NCBI GenBank assembly: GCA_963666505.2
Contig: CAXXXL010000003.1
Location: 992,001 to 1,056,000, forward strand
Source of the DNA: JABGQS01 sp963666505
GTDB lineage: Bacteria; Bacillota; Clostridia; Christensenellales; SZUA-584
DNA length: 64,000 bases
Reading direction: 5' to 3'
Shown here: one piece after another, positions 51,390 to 61,155 of the stretch
How the letters are laid out: the number at the start of each line of letters is the position of its first letter
How positions within the stretch are numbered: the stretch's first letter is position 1
Made by a program: the position numbers and the translations under genes
Notes under the pieces: generated by a model
Database searches by the model: none
Told to the model about the DNA's origin: nothing
The model's input: the letters and a program-made list of their open reading frames with translations, nothing else

Positions 51390-53873
51390 ATGAGAAGTAA
51401 ATTCATTGAATTTAGAAGGGCCTGTTTATTTAAAATTTATAAATATTTACCACTATTACGTAAAAAAATCTATTTAGTGGGATTGCTATTAATATTTTTT
51501 GGGATAGTGTTAGATGTATTAAGCTATTTTGTAAAATTGCATCCTGTTGATTCGAGTTATATATTTTATGTTTTTTCTGCGCTTGCAACTATAGCGGCTC
51601 TGAGCGGAACAGTTCTTACATTAATCATTAGTTTGGTAAAAGAAAAATATATTGGGTTTTCGATCAAAGAGATTCTTCATTTTAGGATCAATCAGTTAAA
51701 GGTTTATCATATTATACCGACTTCACTAATAACAATAGTAATTGCAACGGGTTTCTTAACTTTTGGATTCATAAATTCGGTCGTCTGCATTTTGGTATTT
51801 ATAATTTTATCAACAATACTCTACAGTGACTATGTTTGGAGAATGGTTACTAAAGATAGTTTTTGTGTAGAAATTGTTAAGAAAGAGTTAGAAAGAGTTA
51901 TGAATGATAATGTTGATAAAGAGAAAATTGACGTTATCGAAAAATTATTTAATGAATATATCATTTATGCAAATCTAAGAGCACTAAAAGAAAGTGAAGA
52001 AATATTAGCATTAATCAAATTTAGTATAGCAAAAATTGATAATGAGAATAAGGAATTTGGTCTTATTGTTGATAAGAAAATGGAGGAAGCATTTTTATCA
52101 ACTGTTTCATCTGTTAGTGTTATTTACGCTATTGAGAAGCTTTTTTCACTATATAACAAAGATGACAAAATGTTATATTTGTTTGATAAAAGAAGAGTAA
52201 TGCAAAAACAAATTAAAAAACTAATGTTTTATGGAGATGAAAAATTATATACAAATCCTTTTATAAATATGTTTGATGGGATTTTAGACTCAAGAAACCT
52301 TAATAAAGAAGAAAAACAATTCGTACTATATCAATACTTCAATAGTATCTTTTTAAATCAGATTGTTTCACGGAATTACAGGAAAGAGCTAATATATAGG
52401 TTTTTAAAGCAAGTAACGTATTTCTATAGTGATAAAGATATTGAAGCTAATGAGGTACGAAGAAAAGTTATTGTCTCAATAGTTTATAATCACGTTTTAA
52501 TAAATCAAAATGACAGACAAAGAGAATACCTGTTTAGTAATTTAATAATGGAATTATCAAAATTTGAGTATATTGAGAATAATCAACTACTAGAAACCAT
52601 AGCTTCTATTTATCAAGTTCTGTATTCTTATACATTTTTAGAAAAAGAGATGATAACAGAAGAGCATAGAGAAAAATTAAAGAAATTAGTTTGTTTAGCA
52701 GGTGATACTATTAATAACGCAAAGTCAACTTTTATTGATTTGGTGGCTAGTCACGGGGTTGGATTGGTAAAGACTATTTTTTATTGGGTGGGGCACGAAG
52801 ATAACTATAAATATTTCACAGAATATTTTCCTGATAATATGGGAGTTAAATCGGCAGTATGGGACAACGACTCCATTTGTAGATTTGCATTTGCGACATA
52901 TTTACTTTTCAATAACTATCGATTTCTTCAGCCGTTTGAAGTAATCGAGAACTGGGACTCAATCGAAAACAAAACTAAAAAACGAGTTTTAAAAGCTTTT
53001 ATAAATTGTTTTGATACTAAAAGTAAAAACCTTGAGTCATCCTTTAAAGATGAATTAGAGCAGATTTCTAATTGGCTAGGATTAGATGTTGAATATAATA
53101 GTGTATTCTATGGTAAGCTTTTTGATAATTTGAACGAAGAATTAAGGGCAATTAACAATCTGATGAGTGGGGAGGAAGCAGAGGCTATTATGCCGGACAT
53201 AGAAGAAATCAATGAGAAATTGAATTCAAGGATTCAGAATGAAAACCTCTATGGTTACGATGCTAGACTTCCGATTACAGAGGAAAAAGAAATATTGTTG
53301 AAACCAAGCATTATGAATCTCGAACAAGGTAAAGATTTTTTGGCGGTTTCATCTATTGTGTTTTGGAAGATAAAACACTTGCTTAATAATATTGTTGAGA
53401 CAACTTTACGAAAAATAGACTTAAGCTTCGACAAAGAAGGTGTTAGAGAACTACTTGCTCGTCTAAGAGAATATAACATAGATGGAAGGAACTACAAATA
53501 TGTTGATGATTTTGGGTTTGAGGAAGAGACTAAAGAGCTTCCAGAGTTTAAGGAGCTAAAAAAGAAAATTGAATCTATAGAAGAATGTACTACTCCACAA
53601 TATACAAGACGGTTGTTTTTTGAATGTAATAAAATGAAATTTAATGTGAAAGTTACAAATTATGATTTAGAAGAAATTAACGATATTGAAGCTGATTCGT
53701 TTTTGGAAAAGTTTAAAGTTGCAGAGGGAATGTATAAAATTGACGATGCTTTTTACAATAAAAGTATGGGGATTGATTGGATTCAGAAAGAATATAGAAG
53801 ACAGCATATATCATTGAAGATAGCAAAAACTATTTCAAAAAACAGTGGTTTTATTATAGATTTTAAATATTAA
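51390..53873 (+). CDS. Large AT-rich membrane protein of unknown function
   Basis: 827 residues, not recognised. The N-terminus has four hydrophobic segments (about 27-47, 57-82, 111-130 and 131-148); the remaining 680 residues are charged and helical, rich in Lys, Glu, Asn and Ile. No Walker, nuclease, protease or kinase motif was found. A hand count of single 60-base lines gives 20-28% G+C inside this gene against about 43% in a line of the preceding gene, so recent acquisition is likely. It stands alone between two terminated units, with no integrase, tRNA or repeat next to it. It could be a defence or surface-stress protein, but nothing in the sequence proves it. Confidence 0.8.
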   Translation: MRSKFIEFRRACLFKIYKYLPLLRKKIYLVGLLLIFFGIVLDVLSYFVKLHPVDSSYIFYVFSALATIAALSGTVLTLIISLVKEKYIGFSIKEILHFRINQLKVYHIIPTSLITIVIATGFLTFGFINSVVCILVFIILSTILYSDYVWRMVTKDSFCVEIVKKELERVMNDNVDKEKIDVIEKLFNEYIIYANLRALKESEEILALIKFSIAKIDNENKEFGLIVDKKMEEAFLSTVSSVSVIYAIEKLFSLYNKDDKMLYLFDKRRVMQKQIKKLMFYGDEKLYTNPFINMFDGILDSRNLNKEEKQFVLYQYFNSIFLNQIVSRNYRKELIYRFLKQVTYFYSDKDIEANEVRRKVIVSIVYNHVLINQNDRQREYLFSNLIMELSKFEYIENNQLLETIASIYQVLYSYTFLEKEMITEEHREKLKKLVCLAGDTINNAKSTFIDLVASHGVGLVKTIFYWVGHEDNYKYFTEYFPDNMGVKSAVWDNDSICRFAFATYLLFNNYRFLQPFEVIENWDSIENKTKKRVLKAFINCFDTKSKNLESSFKDELEQISNWLGLDVEYNSVFYGKLFDNLNEELRAINNLMSGEEAEAIMPDIEEINEKLNSRIQNENLYGYDARLPITEEKEILLKPSIMNLEQGKDFLAVSSIVFWKIKHLLNNIVETTLRKIDLSFDKEGVRELLARLREYNIDGRNYKYVDDFGFEEETKELPEFKELKKKIESIEECTTPQYTRRLFFECNKMKFNVKVTNYDLEEINDIEADSFLEKFKVAEGMYKIDDAFYNKSMGIDWIQKEYRRQHISLKIAKTISKNSGFIIDFKY

Positions 53874-53923
53874 CAACCCCTATGAACACAAAACCTACCC
53901 TTTATTTTTACTCCCCTTTACGT

Positions 53924-53929
53924 TATAAT
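53924..53929 (+). promoter_or_regulatory. -10 element of the paaK-iorAB operon
   Basis: TATAAT 65 bases before the first paaK start, with a weak TTTATT 17 bases upstream. Confidence 0.5.
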
Positions 53930-53994
53930 TGTTTTTAATATGAAGCATGGAAGAATGGAAGACTTTTTTTGTGCAGTTAATAAGGAGCGGAGTT

Positions 53995-55287
53995 ATGATT
54001 TGGAACGAGGCAATCGAGTGTGCATCAAGGGATAAAATCGAAGCCATTCAGCTGGAAAAACTCAAAAGCACGGTAGAGAGATGCTATAACAACGTAGAAC
54101 ATTACAGGAAAAAGTTTGATGAGATCGGCCTTAAACCGTCGGACATCAAGACGCTTTCCGACATCACAAAAATTCCGTTTACGATCAAGGACGACCTAAG
54201 AGACAATTATCCGTATAAACTTTTTGCAGTTCCAATGAAAGATGTAGTAAGGATACATGCTTCTTCGGGCACGACAGGTAAACCGACTGTGGTCGGTTAT
54301 ACTAAAGACGATCTTGATATGTGGTCAGAAGTTGTTGCTAGGCTTGCGTGCGCTGCGGGTGCTACACCCGACGACATAGCACAGATATCGTTTGGATATA
54401 CGCTGTTCACCGGCGCTTTCGGTCTTCACTATGGGCTGGAGAAAATAGGCGCTACTATAATACCGATATCCGGCGGCAACACAGACCGCCAGATAAACGT
54501 AATGCAGGATTTTGGTACAACGCTGCTTGTCAGCACGCCGTCGTATGCGCTCTATCTTGCGGAAGCCGCCCAGAAGAAGGGTATCGATACCAAAAAGCTG
54601 CCGCTCAAGATCGGCATGTTCGGCGGAGAAGGGCACACGGAACAGATGCGTGCCGAGATAGAAAAAGCGTGGGACATGGTCGCCACAGAGAACTACGGAC
54701 TCAGTGAGATAATCGGCCCGGGAACATCGGGCGAGTGTATATACAAGAACGGCATGCACATAGCCGAAGACCATTTCTATTGCGAGATAGTCGATAAAGA
54801 AACACTTCAGCCTGTGCCGATAGGGGAGCCGGGCGAGCTTGTCATAACGTCGCTTTCAAAACAAGCGCTGCCTATCTTGAGATATCGCACGAAAGACATA
54901 ACGTGGCTGATACCCGAGAAGTGCGAATGCGGCAGGACGTCTATGCGCATGGCAAAGATACAGGGGCGTACGGACGATATGCTCATCATACGTGGAGTGA
55001 ACGTCTTCCCGTCACAGATAGAAGGAGTGCTGCTCGAGGTAGACGGAATCGGCCCGCACTACGAGATAATCGTACGTAAAGACGGCTACATGGACAAGAT
55101 AGAAGTGCTCGTAGAGCTTGTGGACGCAAGTCTGCTGGAGAGCTTCAGTGCTCTGGAAAGAATAGAGCAGAAGATAAAGAACGACCTATTTACCATACTC
55201 GGCATAAGCGCAGACGTAAAGCTGGTCGAGCCTGAGTCGCTAAAGCGCTTTGAAGGAAAAGCACAAAGGGTTACAGACTTAAGATAG
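53995..55287 (+). CDS. paaK: Phenylacetate-CoA ligase (first copy)
   Basis: 430 residues from ATG 53995, set by AAGGAG. The adenylate motif is HASSGTTGKPTVVGYT, with YGLSEIIGPG, RYRTKDIT, and the C-terminal KAQRVTDL region. Aryl-CoA ligases of this family activate phenylacetate-type acids with ATP and CoA. It is 36 bases upstream of iorA, and a second copy lies after iorB. Clostridial iorAB operons often carry such ligases, where they may handle arylacetates such as phenyl-, indole- or hydroxyphenylacetate. Confidence 0.9.
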   Translation: MIWNEAIECASRDKIEAIQLEKLKSTVERCYNNVEHYRKKFDEIGLKPSDIKTLSDITKIPFTIKDDLRDNYPYKLFAVPMKDVVRIHASSGTTGKPTVVGYTKDDLDMWSEVVARLACAAGATPDDIAQISFGYTLFTGAFGLHYGLEKIGATIIPISGGNTDRQINVMQDFGTTLLVSTPSYALYLAEAAQKKGIDTKKLPLKIGMFGGEGHTEQMRAEIEKAWDMVATENYGLSEIIGPGTSGECIYKNGMHIAEDHFYCEIVDKETLQPVPIGEPGELVITSLSKQALPILRYRTKDITWLIPEKCECGRTSMRMAKIQGRTDDMLIIRGVNVFPSQIEGVLLEVDGIGPHYEIIVRKDGYMDKIEVLVELVDASLLESFSALERIEQKIKNDLFTILGISADVKLVEPESLKRFEGKAQRVTDLR

Positions 55288-55323
55288 AAGAATTTTAGAT
55301 ATTATAACAAAAGGGAGATATAC

Positions 55324-57102
55324 ATGGCAAAACAATTGATGCTCGGTAATGCCGCCTTTGCGAGAGGTGCATACGAGGCGGGGGTAACGGTAGCCGCCGC
55401 ATATCCCGGAACACCAAGCACGGAAATAACAGAAAACGTCGCAAAGTATGACGAGATCAAAGCGCAGTGGGCGCCTAACGAAAAGGTAGCGCTTGAGGTC
55501 GCGATCGGCGCAAGCATCGGCGGAGCAAGGGCACTTTGCGCAATGAAGCACGTCGGCCTAAACGTTGCAGCAGACCCGCTTTTTACAGCAGCGTATACGG
55601 GCGTAAACGGCGGTCTTGTTATAATAGTAGCGGACGACCCGGGAATGAACTCGAGCCAGAACGAGCAGGATTCAAGGTTCTATGCAAGAAGCGCACATCT
55701 TCCGATGATAGAGCCTTCGGACAGCATGGAAGCTAAAGAGTTCGTCAAGACAGCTTTTAAACTGAGTGAGAAGTTCGATACCCCTGTGCTCGTGCGCTCG
55801 AACACACGTCTTTCACATTCGCAGGGCATTGTGGAGCTTGGGGACAGGCAGGACGTGCCGCTAAAGGATTATGAAAAGAACATAGCGAAATACGTTATGA
55901 TGCCGGGCATGGCAAGAAAACGTCATGTCGTGGTGGAACAGCGTATGAAGGATATAACACAGTACGCAGAAACAAGCGAGCTTAACCGCATAGAGATGGG
56001 GGATGCTTCGATAGGAGTCATCACCAGCGGCGTAACATACAACGATGTAAAGGAAGCGCTGCCGAAGGCAAGCGTATTAAAGCTCGGGCTTATTTATCCG
56101 CTGCCGGAGCATACCATAAGAGAGTTTGCCGGCAAGGTAGACAAGCTGTATATAGTTGAGGAGCTTGAGCCCTTCTTCGAAACAGAGATCAAAGCTATGG
56201 GTATAGAGGTGATCGGTAAAGATATCTTCACGGTTCAGGGCGAATACGGCGCAAACATGATATCGAAGGCGATAACGGGCAATGAACTTGAATCGAGAGA
56301 CCCCGGCCAGCTTCCGATGAGACCGCCGGTAATGTGCCCGGGCTGTCCGCATAGAGCAGTATATTATGTGCTCAACAAGCTAAAAATCAAAGCGACTGGA
56401 GACATCGGCTGCTATACGCTTGGTGCATTAGCGCCGCTTGAGTCTATCGACGCATGTGTCTGCATGGGCGCGAGCATAGGCATGGCGACGGGTTTAGAGA
56501 AGGCACGGGGTAAAGACTTTGCCAGAAAGCTTGTGGCTGTGATAGGAGACTCGACTTTCTTCCACTCAGGCATAACGGGCCTTGTTGACATGGTCTATAA
56601 CGGCGGGACATCCACAGTTATAATACTCGACAACTCAACCACAGGAATGACAGGACATCAGGACCACCCGTCTACGGGCAAGAACCTCAAAGGAGACATT
56701 GCTCCTTCTGTGGATATAGAAGGGCTTGTGCGTTCGATAGGCGTGAAGCATGTGCGCACGGTAGATCCGTTCGACTTAAAAGAGCTTGAGAAGATATTAA
56801 AAGAAGAAACGCAGAGGGAAGAACCAAGTGTTATAATAACAAAGAGAGAGTGTGTTCTGCTCGACAAAAAGAATATACTCCCGCCATACTTTATAAACGA
56901 AAACTGTACGAGTTGCGGTATGTGTATGAAACTCGGCTGCCCGGCTATAGAAAAGCGTGAGGATGGCATGGTTTCCGGGGTCCCCGCCGAAGTAAGCTTC
57001 GGTGGGGTGAAGATTAACGAGACGCTATGCACCGGCTGCGGGCTGTGTGCAGAAGTCTGCAGATTCGGCGCTATAGAAACGGCAGGTGAAAACAATGGAT
57101 AA
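55324..57102 (+). CDS. iorA: Indolepyruvate:ferredoxin oxidoreductase, alpha subunit
   Basis: 592 residues: pyruvate:ferredoxin-type N-terminal domains (AAYPGTPSTEITENVAKYDE), thiamine diphosphate site (CPGCPHRAVYYVL, GDIGCYTLG, GDSTFFHSGITGLVDM), and two C-terminal [4Fe-4S] motifs (CTSCGMCMKLGCP, CTGCGLCAEVCR). It oxidatively decarboxylates aryl pyruvates from aromatic amino acids to aryl-acetyl-CoA with reduced ferredoxin. It overlaps the iorB start by eight bases. Confidence 0.95.
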   Translation: MAKQLMLGNAAFARGAYEAGVTVAAAYPGTPSTEITENVAKYDEIKAQWAPNEKVALEVAIGASIGGARALCAMKHVGLNVAADPLFTAAYTGVNGGLVIIVADDPGMNSSQNEQDSRFYARSAHLPMIEPSDSMEAKEFVKTAFKLSEKFDTPVLVRSNTRLSHSQGIVELGDRQDVPLKDYEKNIAKYVMMPGMARKRHVVVEQRMKDITQYAETSELNRIEMGDASIGVITSGVTYNDVKEALPKASVLKLGLIYPLPEHTIREFAGKVDKLYIVEELEPFFETEIKAMGIEVIGKDIFTVQGEYGANMISKAITGNELESRDPGQLPMRPPVMCPGCPHRAVYYVLNKLKIKATGDIGCYTLGALAPLESIDACVCMGASIGMATGLEKARGKDFARKLVAVIGDSTFFHSGITGLVDMVYNGGTSTVIILDNSTTGMTGHQDHPSTGKNLKGDIAPSVDIEGLVRSIGVKHVRTVDPFDLKELEKILKEETQREEPSVIITKRECVLLDKKNILPPYFINENCTSCGMCMKLGCPAIEKREDGMVSGVPAEVSFGGVKINETLCTGCGLCAEVCRFGAIETAGENNG

Positions 57103-57679
57103 ACTAAACAGCAAAGACGTTTTAATAGTGGGGGTAGGCGGACAGGGCACGCTTCTAGCAAGCAGGATCTTAGGGAATCTGGCACAGTCGCTGGGTTATG
57201 ACGTAAAGCTCTCTGAGGTGCACGGCATGGCGCAGCGCGGCGGCAGCGTCGTTACGCATGTTCGATTCGGCGAAAAAGTATATGCACCGACGATAGACGA
57301 AGCGGGCGCAGATATCATAATAGCTTTCGAGAAGCTGGAAGCATACCGCTGGATAGGCAAGCTCAAGAAGGACGGCAAGATGTTCGTGAACACTCAGGAG
57401 ATAGCGCCTATGCCGGTGATAACCGGCAAGATGAAGTATCCTGATGATATAGAAGAGAGTATCAAACAGAATGTGCCGGATGCGTTGTTCGTGGATGCGC
57501 TATCAATGGCGAAAGAGGCTGGCAACGCAAAAGCTGTAAACACTGTGCTTATTGGCGTTTTGGCAGCCAGTATGGATATAGACAAGCAGGCGTTTATAGA
57601 CGCTATAAAAGGAACTGTGCCGGAGCGGTTTATAGATATTAATCTGGCTGCGTTCGAAAAGGGCTATAACAGTATATAA
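57095..57679 (+). CDS. iorB: Indolepyruvate:ferredoxin oxidoreductase, beta subunit
   Basis: 194 residues, start at ATG 57095 with CAGGTG upstream; a GTG at 57086 is possible. VLIVGVGGQGTLLASRILG and SEVHGMAQRGGSVVTHVRFG are the gamma-domain signatures of 2-oxoacid oxidoreductases. It forms the heterodimer with IorA. The next gene, another paaK, begins 11 bases later. Confidence 0.95.
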   Translation: MDKLNSKDVLIVGVGGQGTLLASRILGNLAQSLGYDVKLSEVHGMAQRGGSVVTHVRFGEKVYAPTIDEAGADIIIAFEKLEAYRWIGKLKKDGKMFVNTQEIAPMPVITGKMKYPDDIEESIKQNVPDALFVDALSMAKEAGNAKAVNTVLIGVLAASMDIDKQAFIDAIKGTVPERFIDINLAAFEKGYNSI

Positions 57680-57690
57680 GGAGAGGTATA

Positions 57691-58995
57691 ATGTATTGGA
57701 ACAAAGATATCGAGTGTATGGACAGAGCACAGCTTTCTCGGCTGCAGGCAGAAAAGCTTAAGGTAACTGCGAAAAAGGTCTACGAGAACGTACCTTTCTA
57801 CAAAAAGGCGTTTGACGAAAAGGGCATCAAACCGGATGATATCAGATCATTGGATGATCTGAAGCACCTTCCCTTCACGGTCAAGAATGACCTGAGGGAC
57901 AACTACCCGTTTGGGCTGTTTGCAGCTAAGCAGGAGGATATCGTCAGAGTACACGCTTCTTCAGGCACGACAGGCAAACCGACTGTTGTTGGCTATACTG
58001 CACGGGATATCAAAAACTGGGGAGACCTGATGGCGAGGACGTTTGTGTTCGCCGGCGGCAACAAGAACTCAGTAATACAGGTGGCATACGGCTACGGACT
58101 GTTCACCGGCGGTCTTGGCGCACACTACGGAGCAGAAGCGCTCGGTGCCATGACCATACCTATTTCGGGCGGCAATACTAAACGTCAGATAATGCTGATG
58201 CAGGACTTCGGCACGACGATAATAGCATGTACTCCTTCATATGCGCTTTTCATGGCAGAGACCATGGAAGAGATGGGCATAGATCCTAAATCGCTAAAGC
58301 TTGAAGCGGGTGTATTCGGTGCAGAGCCGTGGACAGAAGCTATGAGGACAGAGATAGAAAAACGCCTTGGAATACTCGCTATAGATATATACGGCCTTAG
58401 CGAGATAATGGGACCGGGCGTTGCGAGCGACTGTGAATATAAAAACGGTCTGCATATCAGCGAAGACTTCTTTCTGCCGGAGATAATCGACCCCGAGACG
58501 CTTGAACCGCTGCCTTACGGGCAGGAGGGCGAGCTCGTAATAACAACGATTGATAAAGACGGCATACCGCTGATAAGATATAGAACGAGGGACATAACAT
58601 CGCTGAATGCTGAAACATGCGGCTGCGGAAGGACGATGGTACGTATGAACAAAGTCTTGGGGCGCAGCGACGACATGCTGATAATCCGAGGCGTAAACGT
58701 CTTCCCGTCGCAGATAGAGGAAGTGCTTGTCGGTTTTGCCGACGTTTCTCCGCACTACCAGATAGTTGTAGACAGAGTAGGAAATTTCGACAGGCTGGAA
58801 GTTCAGGTAGAGGTCGAGGGAGAAATGTTCTCCGACGAAGTAAGACGTCTTCAGGAACTGCAGGATAGAATAAAGGCAGAGATTCAGACTGTATTAGGTA
58901 TAAGCGTTAAAGTAACGCTGGTTGAGCCAAAGACTATAGAAAGAAGTATGGGCAAGGCAAAGAGAGTAATAGACAAAAGAAAAGAGAACTCCTGA
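57691..58995 (+). CDS. paaK: Phenylacetate-CoA ligase (second copy)
   Basis: 434 residues, about 50-60% identical by eye to the first copy: HASSGTTGKPTVVGYT, YGLSEIMGPGV, RYRTRDIT. The C-terminus has the SMGKAKRVIDKR catalytic Lys region. AAGGAGAGG lies before the ATG. Two copies flanking iorAB suggests two acid substrates or a heteromeric use. Confidence 0.9.
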   Translation: MYWNKDIECMDRAQLSRLQAEKLKVTAKKVYENVPFYKKAFDEKGIKPDDIRSLDDLKHLPFTVKNDLRDNYPFGLFAAKQEDIVRVHASSGTTGKPTVVGYTARDIKNWGDLMARTFVFAGGNKNSVIQVAYGYGLFTGGLGAHYGAEALGAMTIPISGGNTKRQIMLMQDFGTTIIACTPSYALFMAETMEEMGIDPKSLKLEAGVFGAEPWTEAMRTEIEKRLGILAIDIYGLSEIMGPGVASDCEYKNGLHISEDFFLPEIIDPETLEPLPYGQEGELVITTIDKDGIPLIRYRTRDITSLNAETCGCGRTMVRMNKVLGRSDDMLIIRGVNVFPSQIEEVLVGFADVSPHYQIVVDRVGNFDRLEVQVEVEGEMFSDEVRRLQELQDRIKAEIQTVLGISVKVTLVEPKTIERSMGKAKRVIDKRKENS

Positions 58996-59054
58996 GACTA
59001 AGTAACTCATAGTTCAGACTTTGCACCCCGAATAAGAAAGGAATGGTTATAATC

Positions 59055-59486
59055 ATGGTAAGACAATTATCCGTTTTTATTGAGAACAAACAGGGAAGGC
59101 TTGCTAAAATAACAGGGCTGCTGGCAGATGCTGGTATTGACCTGATAGCGCTCTCTATTGCTGACACGACCAACTTTGGTATAATGCGCTGCATCGTTGA
59201 CGACCCGGACAAAGCTGTCAAGGTGCTCAAAGACGGCGGATTTACGGCGAATCTTGCAGAAGTGTTCGTAGTAGAAGTCCCGGATGAGCCAGGCGGTCTT
59301 TCAAGCGTACTCAAAGCGCTAGACGAAGCCCATATCAGCGTAGAATACCTGTATTCATTCGTATGGGATCAGGATGAAAATGCTCTGATACTGTTCAGGG
59401 TGGAAGATATCCAAGGAGCGCTGAAGAAGTTTGAAGAGAGCCATATCAAACTACTCAGCGCACAAGATATATCACAGAAGAGATAG
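59055..59486 (+). CDS. Tandem ACT-domain protein
   Basis: 143 residues forming two ACT domains (QLSVFIENKQGRLAKITGLL and VVEVPDEPGGLSSVLKALDE). ACT domains bind amino acids; proteins like this sit beside paaK/iorAB in Clostridia and may sense an aromatic amino acid. Start ATG 59055 is chosen over 59043, which lies directly against AAAGGA. It is three bases from the alr start. Confidence 0.85.
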   Translation: MVRQLSVFIENKQGRLAKITGLLADAGIDLIALSIADTTNFGIMRCIVDDPDKAVKVLKDGGFTANLAEVFVVEVPDEPGGLSSVLKALDEAHISVEYLYSFVWDQDENALILFRVEDIQGALKKFEESHIKLLSAQDISQKR

Positions 59487-59489
59487 ATA

Positions 59490-60611
59490 ATGCTGATAAG
59501 GCCTACGTATGCAAAAGTCAATCTGGCGGCGATAAAGCACAACATAGCCGCAATCAAGCGCAATATAGGCAAGTCGTCTATGTTTTGCGCTGTCGTTAAA
59601 GCTGATGCATACGGACACGGTGCAGTTATGGTTTCTCATGCCGCTCTTGAAGGCGGTGCAGACTGGCTTGCGGTTGCGTTGGCTGAAGAAGCAAGGGAGC
59701 TGCGGCAAAACGGCATAACAGCACCGATACTGGTGCTCGGCCCATCATCGCAATGGCAGTGGGAAGTTGCATCGAAGCTCGATATCAGCATGAGCGTGGT
59801 GTCGGAAGACTGTCTTCAAAGCGCTGTTGAATCTGCCAAGCAGTGCGGCAAAGTACAAAAAATCCACCTTAAAGTTGATACTGGCATGAATAGGGTTGGT
59901 GTTAGAACAAACGAAGAACTATGCCGGTTACTTGACATCATAGAGAGTGAACCTCTGCTAGAGCTCGAAGGGTTGATGACACACTTCGCATGTGCGGACG
60001 AGGCTGATAAAGCTTATACGCAAATGCAGGCAAAGCGCTTTGGCGAGGTTGCAGATATAGTGAAAGCACGTGGTTTTTCACCGATGCTTCACGCAGCTAA
60101 CAGTGCTGCTTCCATAGATCTGCCGGAGCTTTCTTTCGATATGGTTAGAGTAGGCATATCTCTGTACGGCTGCTACCCTTCAGACGAGGTAGATACAAAG
60201 ACAGTATTAAAACCTGCTCTTTCGTTCCATACACATATATCGTTCATCAAAACAGTGGACAAAGGCGACAGGCTGAGCTACGGCGGCACATTTACGGCAC
60301 CGGAGAAAATGCGGGTAGCTACACTTCCTCTGGGTTACGCAGACGGCTTTTCACGTCTCCTCTCCAACAAAGGAGAGGTGCTCATTCACGGCAGGCATGC
60401 AAAGGTGCTTGGAAGAGTATGCATGGACCAGATACTTGTAGATATCACCGAAATAGAGATGGCGAAGCTGCATGACGAAGCCGTGATAATCGGATGTCAG
60501 GAGAAAGACTGCATTACTGCCACGCAGGTTGCTGATATGATCGGCACGATAAACTATGAAGTGCTGTGCAACATTTCAAAGCGTGTCCCAAGGCTTTATT
60601 ATGAAAAGTGA
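59490..60611 (+). CDS. alr: Alanine racemase
   Basis: 373 residues. The PLP lysine is in AVVKADAYGHGA, with the active Tyr in RLSYGGTF, and MLHAANSAASID and GRVCMDQILVDIT as standard blocks. It supplies D-alanine for cell wall. It follows the ACT gene by three bases and overlaps the next gene by 11. Confidence 0.95.
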   Translation: MLIRPTYAKVNLAAIKHNIAAIKRNIGKSSMFCAVVKADAYGHGAVMVSHAALEGGADWLAVALAEEARELRQNGITAPILVLGPSSQWQWEVASKLDISMSVVSEDCLQSAVESAKQCGKVQKIHLKVDTGMNRVGVRTNEELCRLLDIIESEPLLELEGLMTHFACADEADKAYTQMQAKRFGEVADIVKARGFSPMLHAANSAASIDLPELSFDMVRVGISLYGCYPSDEVDTKTVLKPALSFHTHISFIKTVDKGDRLSYGGTFTAPEKMRVATLPLGYADGFSRLLSNKGEVLIHGRHAKVLGRVCMDQILVDITEIEMAKLHDEAVIIGCQEKDCITATQVADMIGTINYEVLCNISKRVPRLYYEK

Positions 60612-61155
60612 CATACGGAAGCGATTGATAACGCAGCGGCAAAGCTTGAATAAGCAATGCAGCAGCAAATCAAGCAAAACAATCTCAAAGAAATTAACAG
60701 AGCTTGGCTGTGTCCATGATGCAAAATGCGTCATGGCTTATTTAGCTTTCAGAAACGAAGTGGATTTAAAACCGTTCCTGGAGTTCTGCAAAGAGAAAGG
60801 CATCAGGACCGCACTGCCAAGAATAACGGGCGAGGGTGTAATGGAAGCTGCAGAGTATACAGATAGCAGTGCTATGCATAAAAATAAATACGGGATATAT
60901 GAACCTTCGGATACGTGTGATATCGACAAAGAAAAGATTGATGCTATAGTAGTTCCAGCGGTTGCGTTTGATGAACAGAAATATCGCCTAGGATACGGCG
61001 GCGGCTATTACGACAGATTCCTTGAAAATACGAAAGCAGTGAAGATAGGCGTTTGTTTCGATTTTCAGATTGTGGACAGGCTGCCAAAAGAAGAACATGA
61101 TATCAAGATGGACATGGTGATAAGTGAAAAAAGAATACTGGGAGGCGCTCTATGA
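60601..61155 (+). CDS. 5-formyltetrahydrofolate cyclo-ligase
   Basis: 184 residues starting MKSDIRKRLITQRQSL inside the alr end. VPAVAFDEQKYRLGYGGGYYDRFL is the ATP/Mg signature of the family. It converts 5-formyl-THF to 5,10-methenyl-THF. It overlaps rsmD by four bases. Confidence 0.95.
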   Translation: MKSDIRKRLITQRQSLNKQCSSKSSKTISKKLTELGCVHDAKCVMAYLAFRNEVDLKPFLEFCKEKGIRTALPRITGEGVMEAAEYTDSSAMHKNKYGIYEPSDTCDIDKEKIDAIVVPAVAFDEQKYRLGYGGGYYDRFLENTKAVKIGVCFDFQIVDRLPKEEHDIKMDMVISEKRILGGAL

